Below, piece by piece: positions 37,570 to 45,804 of a stretch of 64,000 bases of DNA. A model generated the notes under the pieces. That model had not been told where the DNA came from, ran no database searches, and saw nothing but the letters and a program-made list of their open reading frames with translations. The DNA comes from UBA7239 sp964509075 (lineage in GTDB: Bacteria; Pseudomonadota; Gammaproteobacteria; Pseudomonadales; UBA7239). Both the position numbers and the translations under genes were made by a program. The first letter of the stretch is position 1. Each line of letters begins with the position of its first letter. The stretch lies in contig CAZDWC010000001.1 of the NCBI GenBank assembly GCA_964509075.1, forward strand, positions 124,001 to 188,000, read 5' to 3'.

Positions 37570-39336
37570 ATGTCGACTGGCGCCTCGTTGATGAAGCTGT
37601 TGTCTGCCGCGTTCCGCAAACTTTTGCTGTTGTCGCTGTGTTGCTGTGCATTGTCAGGCATTGCTGCCGAATCTGCAGGCATTGATCCTCACGCTGCTGT
37701 TTTTGCCGAAAACAATTACCCTTCAGCTACGGTTTGCGCTTCCTGTCACCCGAAAGTCTTTGCAGAGTGGGCGGCATCCAACCACGCCTACGCTTCCATC
37801 TCGCCGATGTTTCACAAGTTCGAGCAGGCGGTGAATGATCTCACCTCCGGCACCATGGGCAGTTTCTGCGTGCGCTGCCACCAGCAGGTGGGAACCCAGC
37901 GTGGTGAAGGTCGCGCCGATCCGCTGTGGGAACGCAGTGCCATTGCCCGCGAAGGCATCACCTGCATCACCTGCCATCGTGTGAACCAGCAGTTTGGCAA
38001 AGTAAATGGCGAACGCCATATCCAGCCGGCCGGCATCAATGAAGCGGTGTACAACAGCGGTCGCGCCACGGCGATTGGCGATGTGATTCGCGATGCCGAA
38101 AATTTCCATGTGGCGCGCACGCCGGGGGAGGCTGGCACGCCCATTCACGTCGCTTCCATCAAATTCGACCAGATCGGACAGTCGGAATTCTGTGTTTCCT
38201 GTCATCAGGTACAGGTGAATCTGGGTATCAAACTGGAAGTGGTATGGGATCAGTACCGCGCCTCGCCCGCTGCAGCGGAAGGCACCACCTGTCAGGATTG
38301 CCACATGGGCAAGGTGCCGGGTGAGGCCAAGGGTTTTGAAGAGGCGCCGATTGCCATCGTCAACGGCCGTGTAGTGGGCAACGAGAAAGCCCGCCACTCC
38401 AACCACCTGTTTTACGGCCCCGGTTATCCCATCGCCCATCCCGGTCTCTTTCCTTTCAACCAGCGCGCGTTGCGCTGGAGTATCCAGGATTGGCTGCAAT
38501 TCAATTACCGTGCGCCGTGGGGACAGCCGGAGTGGGAAGAAAAAATCGGGCGTGGCGAGATACCGGCACCGGTGTTCCCGGCGGTATGGCAGCAGGCGGC
38601 CGATCGCATCCAGGCGCGCTACATCATGGACCAGAACCTGAAAATGCTGGAAGACAAGCGTCAGTCGCGGCAGGCGGTGATGGAAAACGGCAGCCGCCTC
38701 GATGGTCCGTTTTTTGATAGCCCACCCAAGGCCGGCGAAGCACTGGCTTTCCGCTACCGGGTGAGCAATGTCGATCGCGGCCACAACCTGCCATCGGGCT
38801 CACTGGGGGCACAGCCGGAAATCTGGCTCAATGTGGCGCTGATCGACCCGAGTGGCAAACGTGTCTGGGAGAGTGGCTATCTGGACAGCAATGGCGACAT
38901 GGCCGACAACCATTCGCTGGATGTGGCGGCAGGCAAAATCGGCATCGACCAGCAGCTGTTCAATTTGCAGACCAAATTCCTCACCACCAACGTCAAGGGT
39001 ACGGATCGCGAAATGTACCTGCCGGTGAATTTCGATGCAGACCAGCTGCCGATGCTGCGCCCGGCCGGCCAGCCGACCTCGGTGCTGAACCATCCGCCGT
39101 TTGTGCGCATGGAAGGCCGCAGCATTCCGCCGCTCGGCCATCGCGATGCTGAGTACCGCGTGCCGGCCGAGCTGATGCAGCAGCCCGGCACCTATAAATT
39201 GCAGGCGCGCCTGCGCAGCCGGGCCGAGCCGATCTACTTCATGAAGTTTGTCGGTGCGACCAAAGACATGGAGCGTTCGATCAATGAATGGATGATCGAC
39301 ATTCATCCGTATGCCGCCGAATTCGAGGTGCGCTGA
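37570..39336 (+). CDS. pentaheme c-type cytochrome with C-terminal beta domain
   Basis: The 588-residue product has an N-terminal signal (about 8-33) and five CXXCH heme sites: residues 56-60, 100-104, 132-136, 208-212 and 241-245. The first, followed by EWAASNHAYA, is the cytochrome c554-type motif. After about residue 385 it has no hemes and instead a beta-rich domain containing RGHNLPSGSLG, which recurs in large secreted cytochromes. It is the first gene of the cluster, and its stop lies two bases before the barrel gene. It probably works in the periplasm or at the cell surface and may be a terminal reductase or electron carrier. ATG 37591 would also give a signal sequence. Confidence 0.88.
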   Translation: MSTGASLMKLLSAAFRKLLLLSLCCCALSGIAAESAGIDPHAAVFAENNYPSATVCASCHPKVFAEWAASNHAYASISPMFHKFEQAVNDLTSGTMGSFCVRCHQQVGTQRGEGRADPLWERSAIAREGITCITCHRVNQQFGKVNGERHIQPAGINEAVYNSGRATAIGDVIRDAENFHVARTPGEAGTPIHVASIKFDQIGQSEFCVSCHQVQVNLGIKLEVVWDQYRASPAAAEGTTCQDCHMGKVPGEAKGFEEAPIAIVNGRVVGNEKARHSNHLFYGPGYPIAHPGLFPFNQRALRWSIQDWLQFNYRAPWGQPEWEEKIGRGEIPAPVFPAVWQQAADRIQARYIMDQNLKMLEDKRQSRQAVMENGSRLDGPFFDSPPKAGEALAFRYRVSNVDRGHNLPSGSLGAQPEIWLNVALIDPSGKRVWESGYLDSNGDMADNHSLDVAAGKIGIDQQLFNLQTKFLTTNVKGTDREMYLPVNFDADQLPMLRPAGQPTSVLNHPPFVRMEGRSIPPLGHRDAEYRVPAELMQQPGTYKLQARLRSRAEPIYFMKFVGATKDMERSINEWMIDIHPYAAEFEVR

Positions 39337-39337
39337 G

Positions 39338-40921
39338 ATGGGCAAGCTGATGCGATACGCGTTTGTCCTGTTGCTACCGATTGTTGCTGTGATCACGGAT
39401 GCGCAAGCCGAATTGGTGCGCCGCCCGCAGCAGGGCAGTGCCGCTGCTGCGTTGCCGGCAGCGGCGGACCCTCACACGCTGGAAGAACATCGCGTGGAGC
39501 CGGGCATGTCTGCCGAGGCGCGCCGTGCGGCGTTGGACATGCAGGGTTTCGGGCCTGATCCGGTGTACGAGACCGAGGCCTATGATCCCAAGGCACAGCA
39601 CGAGATTTACGGCGGCAAGAAAGTGGTCGACAAGGTTCGTCCGCTGCTGGAGCTCGGCCAGCCGCTGTACAGCGAAGGCCCGCTCAACACTGCCCACAAT
39701 ATCGTCGGTGCCAAAAATCTGGTGTCGCCGCAGTTCTATGTTTACGGCGACTGGCGTAACACCGCAGCCATCAATGACAACGGCAAGGGCAGCGTCGGTC
39801 TGGCGGCTACCCGTCTCAATCTTGATGCCGACCTCAAGCTCACGGCCACCGAGCGCGTACACGCCTTGTTCCGCCCGTTCGAGCGCAATGGCAACATCAC
39901 GCGCTATCAGTTTTCCGGCGCCGGTGATGGGCGCAATGAATTTGAAACGACGTTCGACATGAACGCGGACACCTTTTTCTTTGAAGGTGATCTCGGTGCC
40001 ATCACTGCAGGCGTGAAAGACGAATACGTGAGATGGGATTTGCCGTTTGCTTTCGGCTTGATGCCGCTGGTGTACCAGAACGGCGTGTGGCTGGACGATG
40101 CCTTCTACGGCGCTGCAGCCACCGTACTCAATTCGCGCAACAGTGCACGGCTCGATATCACCAACATGGATGTCGCGGTATTTGCCGGCAGCGGCAAAGT
40201 GTCATCAAAGGCGATTCAGGCGGCTTACGGCGTCAAGGATGCCGGCGCCAATGTTGCGGGTGTCACCACGCACATCGAGATGCGTGAAGCATATGTGGAG
40301 GCCGGTTACGGTTACACCGAAGACACGGTGAACCGCAACGGCCATGATTTCAGTTATCACAACGTCACTGCCGCTTTTACCAAACGTTACTTCGGCAAGT
40401 TGTCCAACAGCGCGCGCATTATCGTCAATGCCGGGCAGGAGCCGGGTGACAATGCGCAGCAAACAGCGGATGGTTATTTACTGTTGCTGGAAAATTCCTG
40501 GATTACTTCGCTGCCATCCACGTTGATTCCCTACGCCAACTTTTTTTACGGCCAGGATCGTCCGCAATCGCTGGCGCGCGATGCCGGTGCTGGCGGTGTA
40601 CTGAAGAATACCGGCCTGTCGTTTGAAACGGATGGCCTCACCGGTTTTCCCAAACTGGCCGATACCGGTGAAGACAGCTGGGGTGCTGCTGTCGGTGTGG
40701 AATACCTGTTCAGCCTCAATCGGCAAGTGGTGGTGGAAGTGGCGACCGTGCAGCCGACGACCGACAACAAAAAGCTCGCCGGCGATCAATACGCGCTGTC
40801 GGCGCGCTACCAGAAACCGCTGGACAAGGCCTGGATTTTTCGTGCCGACGCCATTGCTGCCGAACGCGAAAATGACAACAACCTGCTTGGTGCCCGCGTT
40901 GAATTGCGGCGCAAGTTCTGA
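39338..40921 (+). CDS. outer-membrane beta-barrel of the cytochrome cluster
   Basis: The 527-residue product has a signal peptide ending near TDAQA (about residue 23), no heme or cysteine pairs, and alternating strand pattern through to ARVELRRKF, with a C-terminal Phe that serves as a barrel assembly signal. The start ATG is two bases from the preceding stop. Its place between two multiheme cytochrome genes suggests a porin partner that holds or passes a cytochrome through the outer membrane, as MtrB does in Shewanella. I see no sequence motif specific to MtrB or PioB, so the comparison is of architecture only. Confidence 0.8.
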   Translation: MGKLMRYAFVLLLPIVAVITDAQAELVRRPQQGSAAAALPAAADPHTLEEHRVEPGMSAEARRAALDMQGFGPDPVYETEAYDPKAQHEIYGGKKVVDKVRPLLELGQPLYSEGPLNTAHNIVGAKNLVSPQFYVYGDWRNTAAINDNGKGSVGLAATRLNLDADLKLTATERVHALFRPFERNGNITRYQFSGAGDGRNEFETTFDMNADTFFFEGDLGAITAGVKDEYVRWDLPFAFGLMPLVYQNGVWLDDAFYGAAATVLNSRNSARLDITNMDVAVFAGSGKVSSKAIQAAYGVKDAGANVAGVTTHIEMREAYVEAGYGYTEDTVNRNGHDFSYHNVTAAFTKRYFGKLSNSARIIVNAGQEPGDNAQQTADGYLLLLENSWITSLPSTLIPYANFFYGQDRPQSLARDAGAGGVLKNTGLSFETDGLTGFPKLADTGEDSWGAAVGVEYLFSLNRQVVVEVATVQPTTDNKKLAGDQYALSARYQKPLDKAWIFRADAIAAERENDNNLLGARVELRRKF

Positions 40922-40930
40922 GGTGTTGTG

Positions 40931-42244
40931 ATGATGCGCATGCCTCAAATATTTCGTTGTCGTGTCGCAAGCATCGGCTTGCTGTGTCTGGCGTTTTTTT
41001 CTGCGGTGCAGGCGGGCGAGGATCGTCATCTCGGCAATGCCACCTGCGGCAACAGCTCCTGCCATGAGGCCACGCAGCCGTGGAAAGTGTCGGCAGTGAC
41101 GCAGAACGAATACACGCAGTGGAAAGCACATGATCCGCATGCAAAGGCCTACGCGGTGTTGCGCGGCCCGCTGGCAAAACGCATCGGCGAGCATCTTGGT
41201 ATTGCCGATGTGCAAAAGGCAGGGCAGTGTCTCGATTGTCACGCCGACAACGTGCCGGCAGCACAGCGCGGGCCGCATTTCAGTCTTGCTGATGGGGTCG
41301 GTTGTGAAAGCTGTCACGGCGGTGCCGACCGCTGGCTGGGTGTGCACGTCTCGGGCAAGGCGGGTCACGCCGAGAATGTCGCTGCCGGCATGGTGGCGCT
41401 GGAAGACCCGCAGGTGCGCGCGCAGGTTTGCACGAGCTGTCATGTCGGTACTGCCAGCAAGCATGTCGATCACAGCTTGTACGCCAGCGGTCATCCGCGT
41501 CTCAATTTTGAGCTCGACACCTACACGGCTGCCGGCGCCAATCACTATCGCGTCAGTGACGAATACCTGAAACGCAAGGGTCGTCCCGATCACGCGCAAA
41601 CCTGGGCGGTGGGGCAGGCGGTCGCGGCCTCATTGTGGCTGGACGGCATCGCCGATCCGGTGCGTTTTACCGCAGGTATTCAACCGGAGCTGGCATTTTT
41701 TGATTGCAACAGCTGCCACCATGCGATGTCGGCGCCGCGCTGGACGCCGCGCCCGGAACTCGACATGCGCACCGGTGTGCCGCGCCTCAATGATGCGAGT
41801 CTGCTGATGCTGCAAGTGCTCGCTGCGCGCATCGCTCCCGATCTTGCTGCAAGCTTGTCGCAGCAGCGTCAGGCTCTGTACGCCGCCAGCCTGCAAGGCG
41901 CGACACAGACCTCGCAGGCCGCCGCCGCGTTGCGGCGCACGGTGGGGCAGCTGACCACGCGTCTGCGGCAACATGATTTCCGCAAGGTCGAGAACATCGC
42001 ACTGCTGCGCGCGCTGAGCGAACAGCCGGCGCTGGATTATGTGGCAGCAGAGCAGATCACATTGGCGGCAAGCAGCCTGCTCGCAGCGCTTGACGATGGT
42101 AGCCTGGACGCCGCAACGCACAAGGCCATGCAAGCCGTGCTTGACCGGCTTTACCGCGAGGCCGCGACAGCAGAACAGTATCGTCCGGACGCATTCCGCA
42201 GCGCCTTGCAGCAGCTGCGCCGCGCCATCCCTACGCGACCCTGA
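40931..42244 (+). CDS. pentaheme cytochrome c with a CX4CH site, copy 1
   Basis: The 437-residue product has a signal peptide (to about residue 29) and five heme sites: one unusual CGNSSCH (CX4CH) near the start, then CLDCH, CESCH, CTSCH and CNSCH between about 100 and 265. Shared segments EYTQWKAHDPHAKAYA, GVGCESCHG and GHPRLNFEL recur in the later gene at 44518. The last 170 residues are helical and without heme. A GTG at 40928 is in frame, and ATG 40931 fits the GAGGT spacing. It follows the barrel gene by nine bases. Confidence 0.88.
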   Translation: MMRMPQIFRCRVASIGLLCLAFFSAVQAGEDRHLGNATCGNSSCHEATQPWKVSAVTQNEYTQWKAHDPHAKAYAVLRGPLAKRIGEHLGIADVQKAGQCLDCHADNVPAAQRGPHFSLADGVGCESCHGGADRWLGVHVSGKAGHAENVAAGMVALEDPQVRAQVCTSCHVGTASKHVDHSLYASGHPRLNFELDTYTAAGANHYRVSDEYLKRKGRPDHAQTWAVGQAVAASLWLDGIADPVRFTAGIQPELAFFDCNSCHHAMSAPRWTPRPELDMRTGVPRLNDASLLMLQVLAARIAPDLAASLSQQRQALYAASLQGATQTSQAAAALRRTVGQLTTRLRQHDFRKVENIALLRALSEQPALDYVAAEQITLAASSLLAALDDGSLDAATHKAMQAVLDRLYREAATAEQYRPDAFRSALQQLRRAIPTRP

Positions 42245-42274
42245 TCCGGCGCACCGGCAACCACAGGTATCTCC

Positions 42275-43093
42275 ATGGCCCAAGAAAGCATCCTGACACT
42301 TCACTCCTTCCGCTACTTCAAGGTGGCGTCAGTGCTCGCCGTGCTGTGTGTACTGGCGTTCGCGCTTTTCGCGCCGGCCAGTGGCGCTGTCGGCAACAGT
42401 TGGCTGGGCTACGCTCTGGGCACGCTGGGGGCGCTGCTGATTGTCTGGCTGATGGTGTACGGCATCCGCAAGCGCAGCTACCGTTCAAATCTCGGCACCG
42501 TGCGTGGCTGGTTGTCGGCACATGTTTATCTGGGTATCGCGCTGGTATTGGTGGTCACCCTGCACAGCGGCATGCAACTGGGCATGAACATCCACACGCT
42601 GGCCTACCTGCTCACCTTGCTGGTGGTGGGCAGCGGCATCTGGGGGGTGGTGCTGTACCTGCGGCAGCCGGCCCTGATGAACGAGGCGCTCAACGGGCGA
42701 ACCCTGCAGCAGATGACAGACGCCTTGCGCGATATCGACGAACAAAGCGCGAAACTTGCAGCGAAACTGGGCGGTGAAGCGCAGGCGCTGGTGGCGGCAT
42801 CGGCGCAGGGCCAGTTGTTCGCCAGCTGGCGTCAGCGCATGGCGGGTCATCATTCCGGCTGCGCCACACAGGCGGCGGTTGATGCATTTGAGAAGTTGCA
42901 ACACAGTGACGGCAAAACGTTACGCGAGCTCTCCACGCTGCAATTTCGCCGTCTGCAGCAACTGAATCGTCTGCGCCAGTACCTGCGCCACAAGGCGTGG
43001 ACCGATATCTGGTTGATCGCGCATGTGCCGTTGGCTTTTGCCCTGCTCGCCGCGCTGATCGCCCATGTCATTTCCGTTTTCTTTTACTGGTAA
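42275..43093 (+). CDS. five-helix membrane protein with two His pairs (putative diheme cytochrome b)
   Basis: The 272-residue product has five hydrophobic helices at about 16-34, 42-63, 80-102, 107-129 and 244-271. Helix 3 carries His83 and His97, and helix 5 carries His250 and His264. Both pairs are 14 residues apart, the spacing used to hold two stacked b hemes across a membrane. A soluble loop of about 110 residues (130-243) separates helices 4 and 5. I recognise no named family. It lies between periplasmic cytochrome genes and would be the natural entry from the membrane. It ends three bases before the decaheme gene. Confidence 0.78.
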   Translation: MAQESILTLHSFRYFKVASVLAVLCVLAFALFAPASGAVGNSWLGYALGTLGALLIVWLMVYGIRKRSYRSNLGTVRGWLSAHVYLGIALVLVVTLHSGMQLGMNIHTLAYLLTLLVVGSGIWGVVLYLRQPALMNEALNGRTLQQMTDALRDIDEQSAKLAAKLGGEAQALVAASAQGQLFASWRQRMAGHHSGCATQAAVDAFEKLQHSDGKTLRELSTLQFRRLQQLNRLRQYLRHKAWTDIWLIAHVPLAFALLAALIAHVISVFFYW

Positions 43094-43096
43094 GCC

Positions 43097-44530
43097 ATGA
43101 CTGCTCCCTCGCCACAAGATCGCGTATCCGCACAGGTTGATGCGCTGAAAAAACCACTCGCGGGCCGTCGTCGCTGGTCCTGGCTGCTGTTTGTTGCACT
43201 GTTAAGCATTGCCCTGCTGATACCAGCCGTGTCCTCGCTGATGCAGAAGCCCGCCGCCACGGCGGCAGGACAGCCAAAACCCGCGGCTGCCGGCATGGAC
43301 AACTGGTGGAATCCGGGGCCGGTTTCCGCCTCCCACCACCGCTGGGCCGAAAACTGTACGGTTTGCCATAGCCAGCCGTTTGCGCGCGTGCAGGACAAGG
43401 ACTGCCAGAGCTGCCATGCCGATACTCGCCAGCACGTGGCCAACAGTGAGGCACATGGTAAGCAGTCTGGTATTGCTGATTTGCGCTGTGCCAGCTGCCA
43501 CCGCGAGCACCAGGGCGAATTCGGTTTGCTGGAACAGAGCCGCCACTTTGTCGGCAGCCAGTGCAGTAGCTGTCATGCGGATCTGAAGGCGAAGGCGCCG
43601 GAAACAGCACTCGGCAACGCCAGCAATTTTGCGGATGCGCACCCTGATTTTCGTGTGCAGATTGCGACTGCAGACGGTCTGCAACTGCGGCAGCAGCAGC
43701 CGGGGGCGACCATGTCCGAGCCGACGCCGATGAAGTTCTCGCATGCTGCGCACCTGGCCGTCGGCGGTATCAAGGCGCCGCAGGGTACGGTGGAGATGCA
43801 GTGCAGCGATTGTCACCGACCGACGGCGGATGGCCGCCACTTCGAAGCCATCACCATGGCCGGTCAGTGCCAGAGTTGCCATGCATTGAATTTCGATCCG
43901 GCATTGCCGGATCGGCAAGTGCCGCACGGCGATGTCGATGCCGTATTGTCGACGCTGATGGAGTTCTACAGCTTTAAAAGCCAGCAGGCGCCATCTGCTG
44001 TTGAGGTGGATAGCGCAGCCAACCGTTTCCGCCCCGGCAAAACACAAGCGCAGCCACAGGCCGCAACCCCTCCTGCCACGCAGGACGCCAAAGCCCAGGC
44101 CGCTGCTGCGGCTACGCGCCTGTTCGAAGAGACAAGCTGTGTGGTCTGCCACACGGTGACCTCGGTGGCGGGCCCCGGCCCGCATGCCACGCCGGGCCGC
44201 GAACTGCCGCAGTGGAAAATTGAACCGCCCGCCGCGCCGCATGCCTGGCTGCCTGCCGCGCGCTTTGATCACAGCGCTCACAAGAGCATGGACTGCACTG
44301 GCTGTCATGCTGCCGCACAGTCAAAACAGGCCAGCGACGTGCTGATCCCGACGATTGACACCTGTCGCAGTTGCCACGCCGGCAGTCAAGCACCGGTCGG
44401 CAAGGTGCCATCGGATTGCGGCCTCTGCCATGACTTCCACACCGATATGCGCGCATCGCTGCAGCAAAAATTGCAGTCATCGCTCGCACCTGCGCTGTGC
44501 CCGGCAGGAGAGCCCGCGTGCAAGCCCTGA
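43097..44530 (+). CDS. membrane-anchored decaheme cytochrome c
   Basis: The 477-residue product has one membrane helix (about 28-48) after a short cytoplasmic basic stretch, then a periplasmic part with ten CXXCH sites (about 87, 103, 131, 156, 236, 259, 348, 400, 423 and 441). The sites form two groups, six before residue 265 and four after 345, joined by an Ala/Pro/Gln-rich linker (about 300-342). His residues outside the motifs (for example SHHRW, SHAAH, DHSAH) could be distal ligands, as in cytochrome c3/c7 folds. The stop overlaps the start of the next gene by 13 bases. Confidence 0.88.
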   Translation: MTAPSPQDRVSAQVDALKKPLAGRRRWSWLLFVALLSIALLIPAVSSLMQKPAATAAGQPKPAAAGMDNWWNPGPVSASHHRWAENCTVCHSQPFARVQDKDCQSCHADTRQHVANSEAHGKQSGIADLRCASCHREHQGEFGLLEQSRHFVGSQCSSCHADLKAKAPETALGNASNFADAHPDFRVQIATADGLQLRQQQPGATMSEPTPMKFSHAAHLAVGGIKAPQGTVEMQCSDCHRPTADGRHFEAITMAGQCQSCHALNFDPALPDRQVPHGDVDAVLSTLMEFYSFKSQQAPSAVEVDSAANRFRPGKTQAQPQAATPPATQDAKAQAAAAATRLFEETSCVVCHTVTSVAGPGPHATPGRELPQWKIEPPAAPHAWLPAARFDHSAHKSMDCTGCHAAAQSKQASDVLIPTIDTCRSCHAGSQAPVGKVPSDCGLCHDFHTDMRASLQQKLQSSLAPALCPAGEPACKP

Positions 44531-45789
44531 TCGCCGCTGTCGCACTGCTGTTTTCAGCTGCGCTGCTGGCTGGCGAGGCGCCGTTGCCGGCTGCCACGCA
44601 AAGTGTGTTCGTGGGCAGCGGCAGTTGTGCCAGCAGCACTTGCCATGGTGCGGTTACGCCTTCGACGCGTGCCGATATCCTGCACAACGAGTTCGCTACA
44701 TGGCAGCAGCAGGATCCGCATGCCCAGGCGTATGCAGCGCTGGAGTCGCCGGCAGCGCGGCGCATGGCACAAAAACTCGCGTTGCCGCAGGCGGCCAGTG
44801 AGACGGCGCAGTGCCTCGCCTGTCACAGCTCCAGTCCGCCAGATGAAATGCGCGCGGCGAGTTTCAAAGCTGGTGAGGGTGTGGGTTGCGAGTCCTGTCA
44901 CGGCCCGGCAGGCCAGTGGCTGGACACTCACGCGGCAACGGGCGCCAGCCATGCCAACAGCCTGACGCGCGGCATGTACCCCACCGATCAAGCTGCTGCC
45001 GAAGCGCGGCTCTGCGTGTCCTGCCATGTCGGCGACAACAGTCACGATGCCGATCACGCGTTGATGGCGGCCGGCCACCCGCGACTGGCGTTTGATCTCG
45101 CCACGTTCACCGCCTTGCGCAGCTATCACCAGCAGTTCGACGCCGACTGGCAGGCGCGCAAGGGCAGCTACCAACCGCTGCAGCGCTGGGCGCTCGGCCA
45201 GATTGAAGCGGCGCGACAAATGCTGCTGCGTCTGGCTGATCCTGCATCTCAGCAAGGTCTGTTTCCTGAACTGTCGGCGTATGACTGCCATGCCTGCCAC
45301 CGCGCGGCTATGCCGCAGCAAGGCCCGCAAAACAGTGGTCGCCTGCGCCTGAATGACAGCCATCTGCGCATGGCGCTGGTCGCCGCGCGCAGCCTCGCGC
45401 CTGCGCAGTACCCTGCGCTGGCAGACAGCTATCACGCCTGGCTCGCCGCCAGCCGGCAATCGCGTGCGCAGCTTGCGGCGAGTGCCGACGCGCTGGCTGC
45501 GCAACTGGACACCCTGAACAGCGCACTGGCAGCAGTAGTGGTCGATGCCGCTGCGGCTGACACGCTGTTGCAGCTGCTGTGTGCGCCGGAGGCGCCGTAC
45601 AGCGATTACGGCGATGCCGAGCAGGCCTACATGGCCATCGCCAGTGTGATCGACTGGCAACAGCAGCAGGGCCGGCACAGCGCCGCGCGCGCGCGTGCAC
45701 TGGCAGCGCTGCGTGCGCAGCTCGCTGATGAAAACCATTATTCGCCGCAAGCGTTTGCCAGCTCATTGGCAGCGCTGCGCCAGCCGTAG
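44518..45789 (+). CDS. pentaheme cytochrome c with a CX4CH site, copy 2
   Basis: The 423-residue product begins MQALIAAVALLFSAALLAG, a signal peptide. It has five heme sites: CASSTCH (CX4CH, 37-43), CLACH (99), CESCH (124), CVSCH (166) and CHACH (257). It is a clear paralogue of the gene at 40931, sharing NEFATWQQQDPHAQAYA, GVGCESCHG and GHPRLAFDL. Start choice: AGGAG at 44506-44510 is seven bases before GTG 44518, whereas an earlier in-frame GTG at 44497 has none. It overlaps the decaheme gene, so coupling is likely. Confidence 0.88.
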   Translation: MQALIAAVALLFSAALLAGEAPLPAATQSVFVGSGSCASSTCHGAVTPSTRADILHNEFATWQQQDPHAQAYAALESPAARRMAQKLALPQAASETAQCLACHSSSPPDEMRAASFKAGEGVGCESCHGPAGQWLDTHAATGASHANSLTRGMYPTDQAAAEARLCVSCHVGDNSHDADHALMAAGHPRLAFDLATFTALRSYHQQFDADWQARKGSYQPLQRWALGQIEAARQMLLRLADPASQQGLFPELSAYDCHACHRAAMPQQGPQNSGRLRLNDSHLRMALVAARSLAPAQYPALADSYHAWLAASRQSRAQLAASADALAAQLDTLNSALAAVVVDAAAADTLLQLLCAPEAPYSDYGDAEQAYMAIASVIDWQQQQGRHSAARARALAALRAQLADENHYSPQAFASSLAALRQP

Positions 45790-45804
45790 ACCGGAAGCCA
45801 CCGC

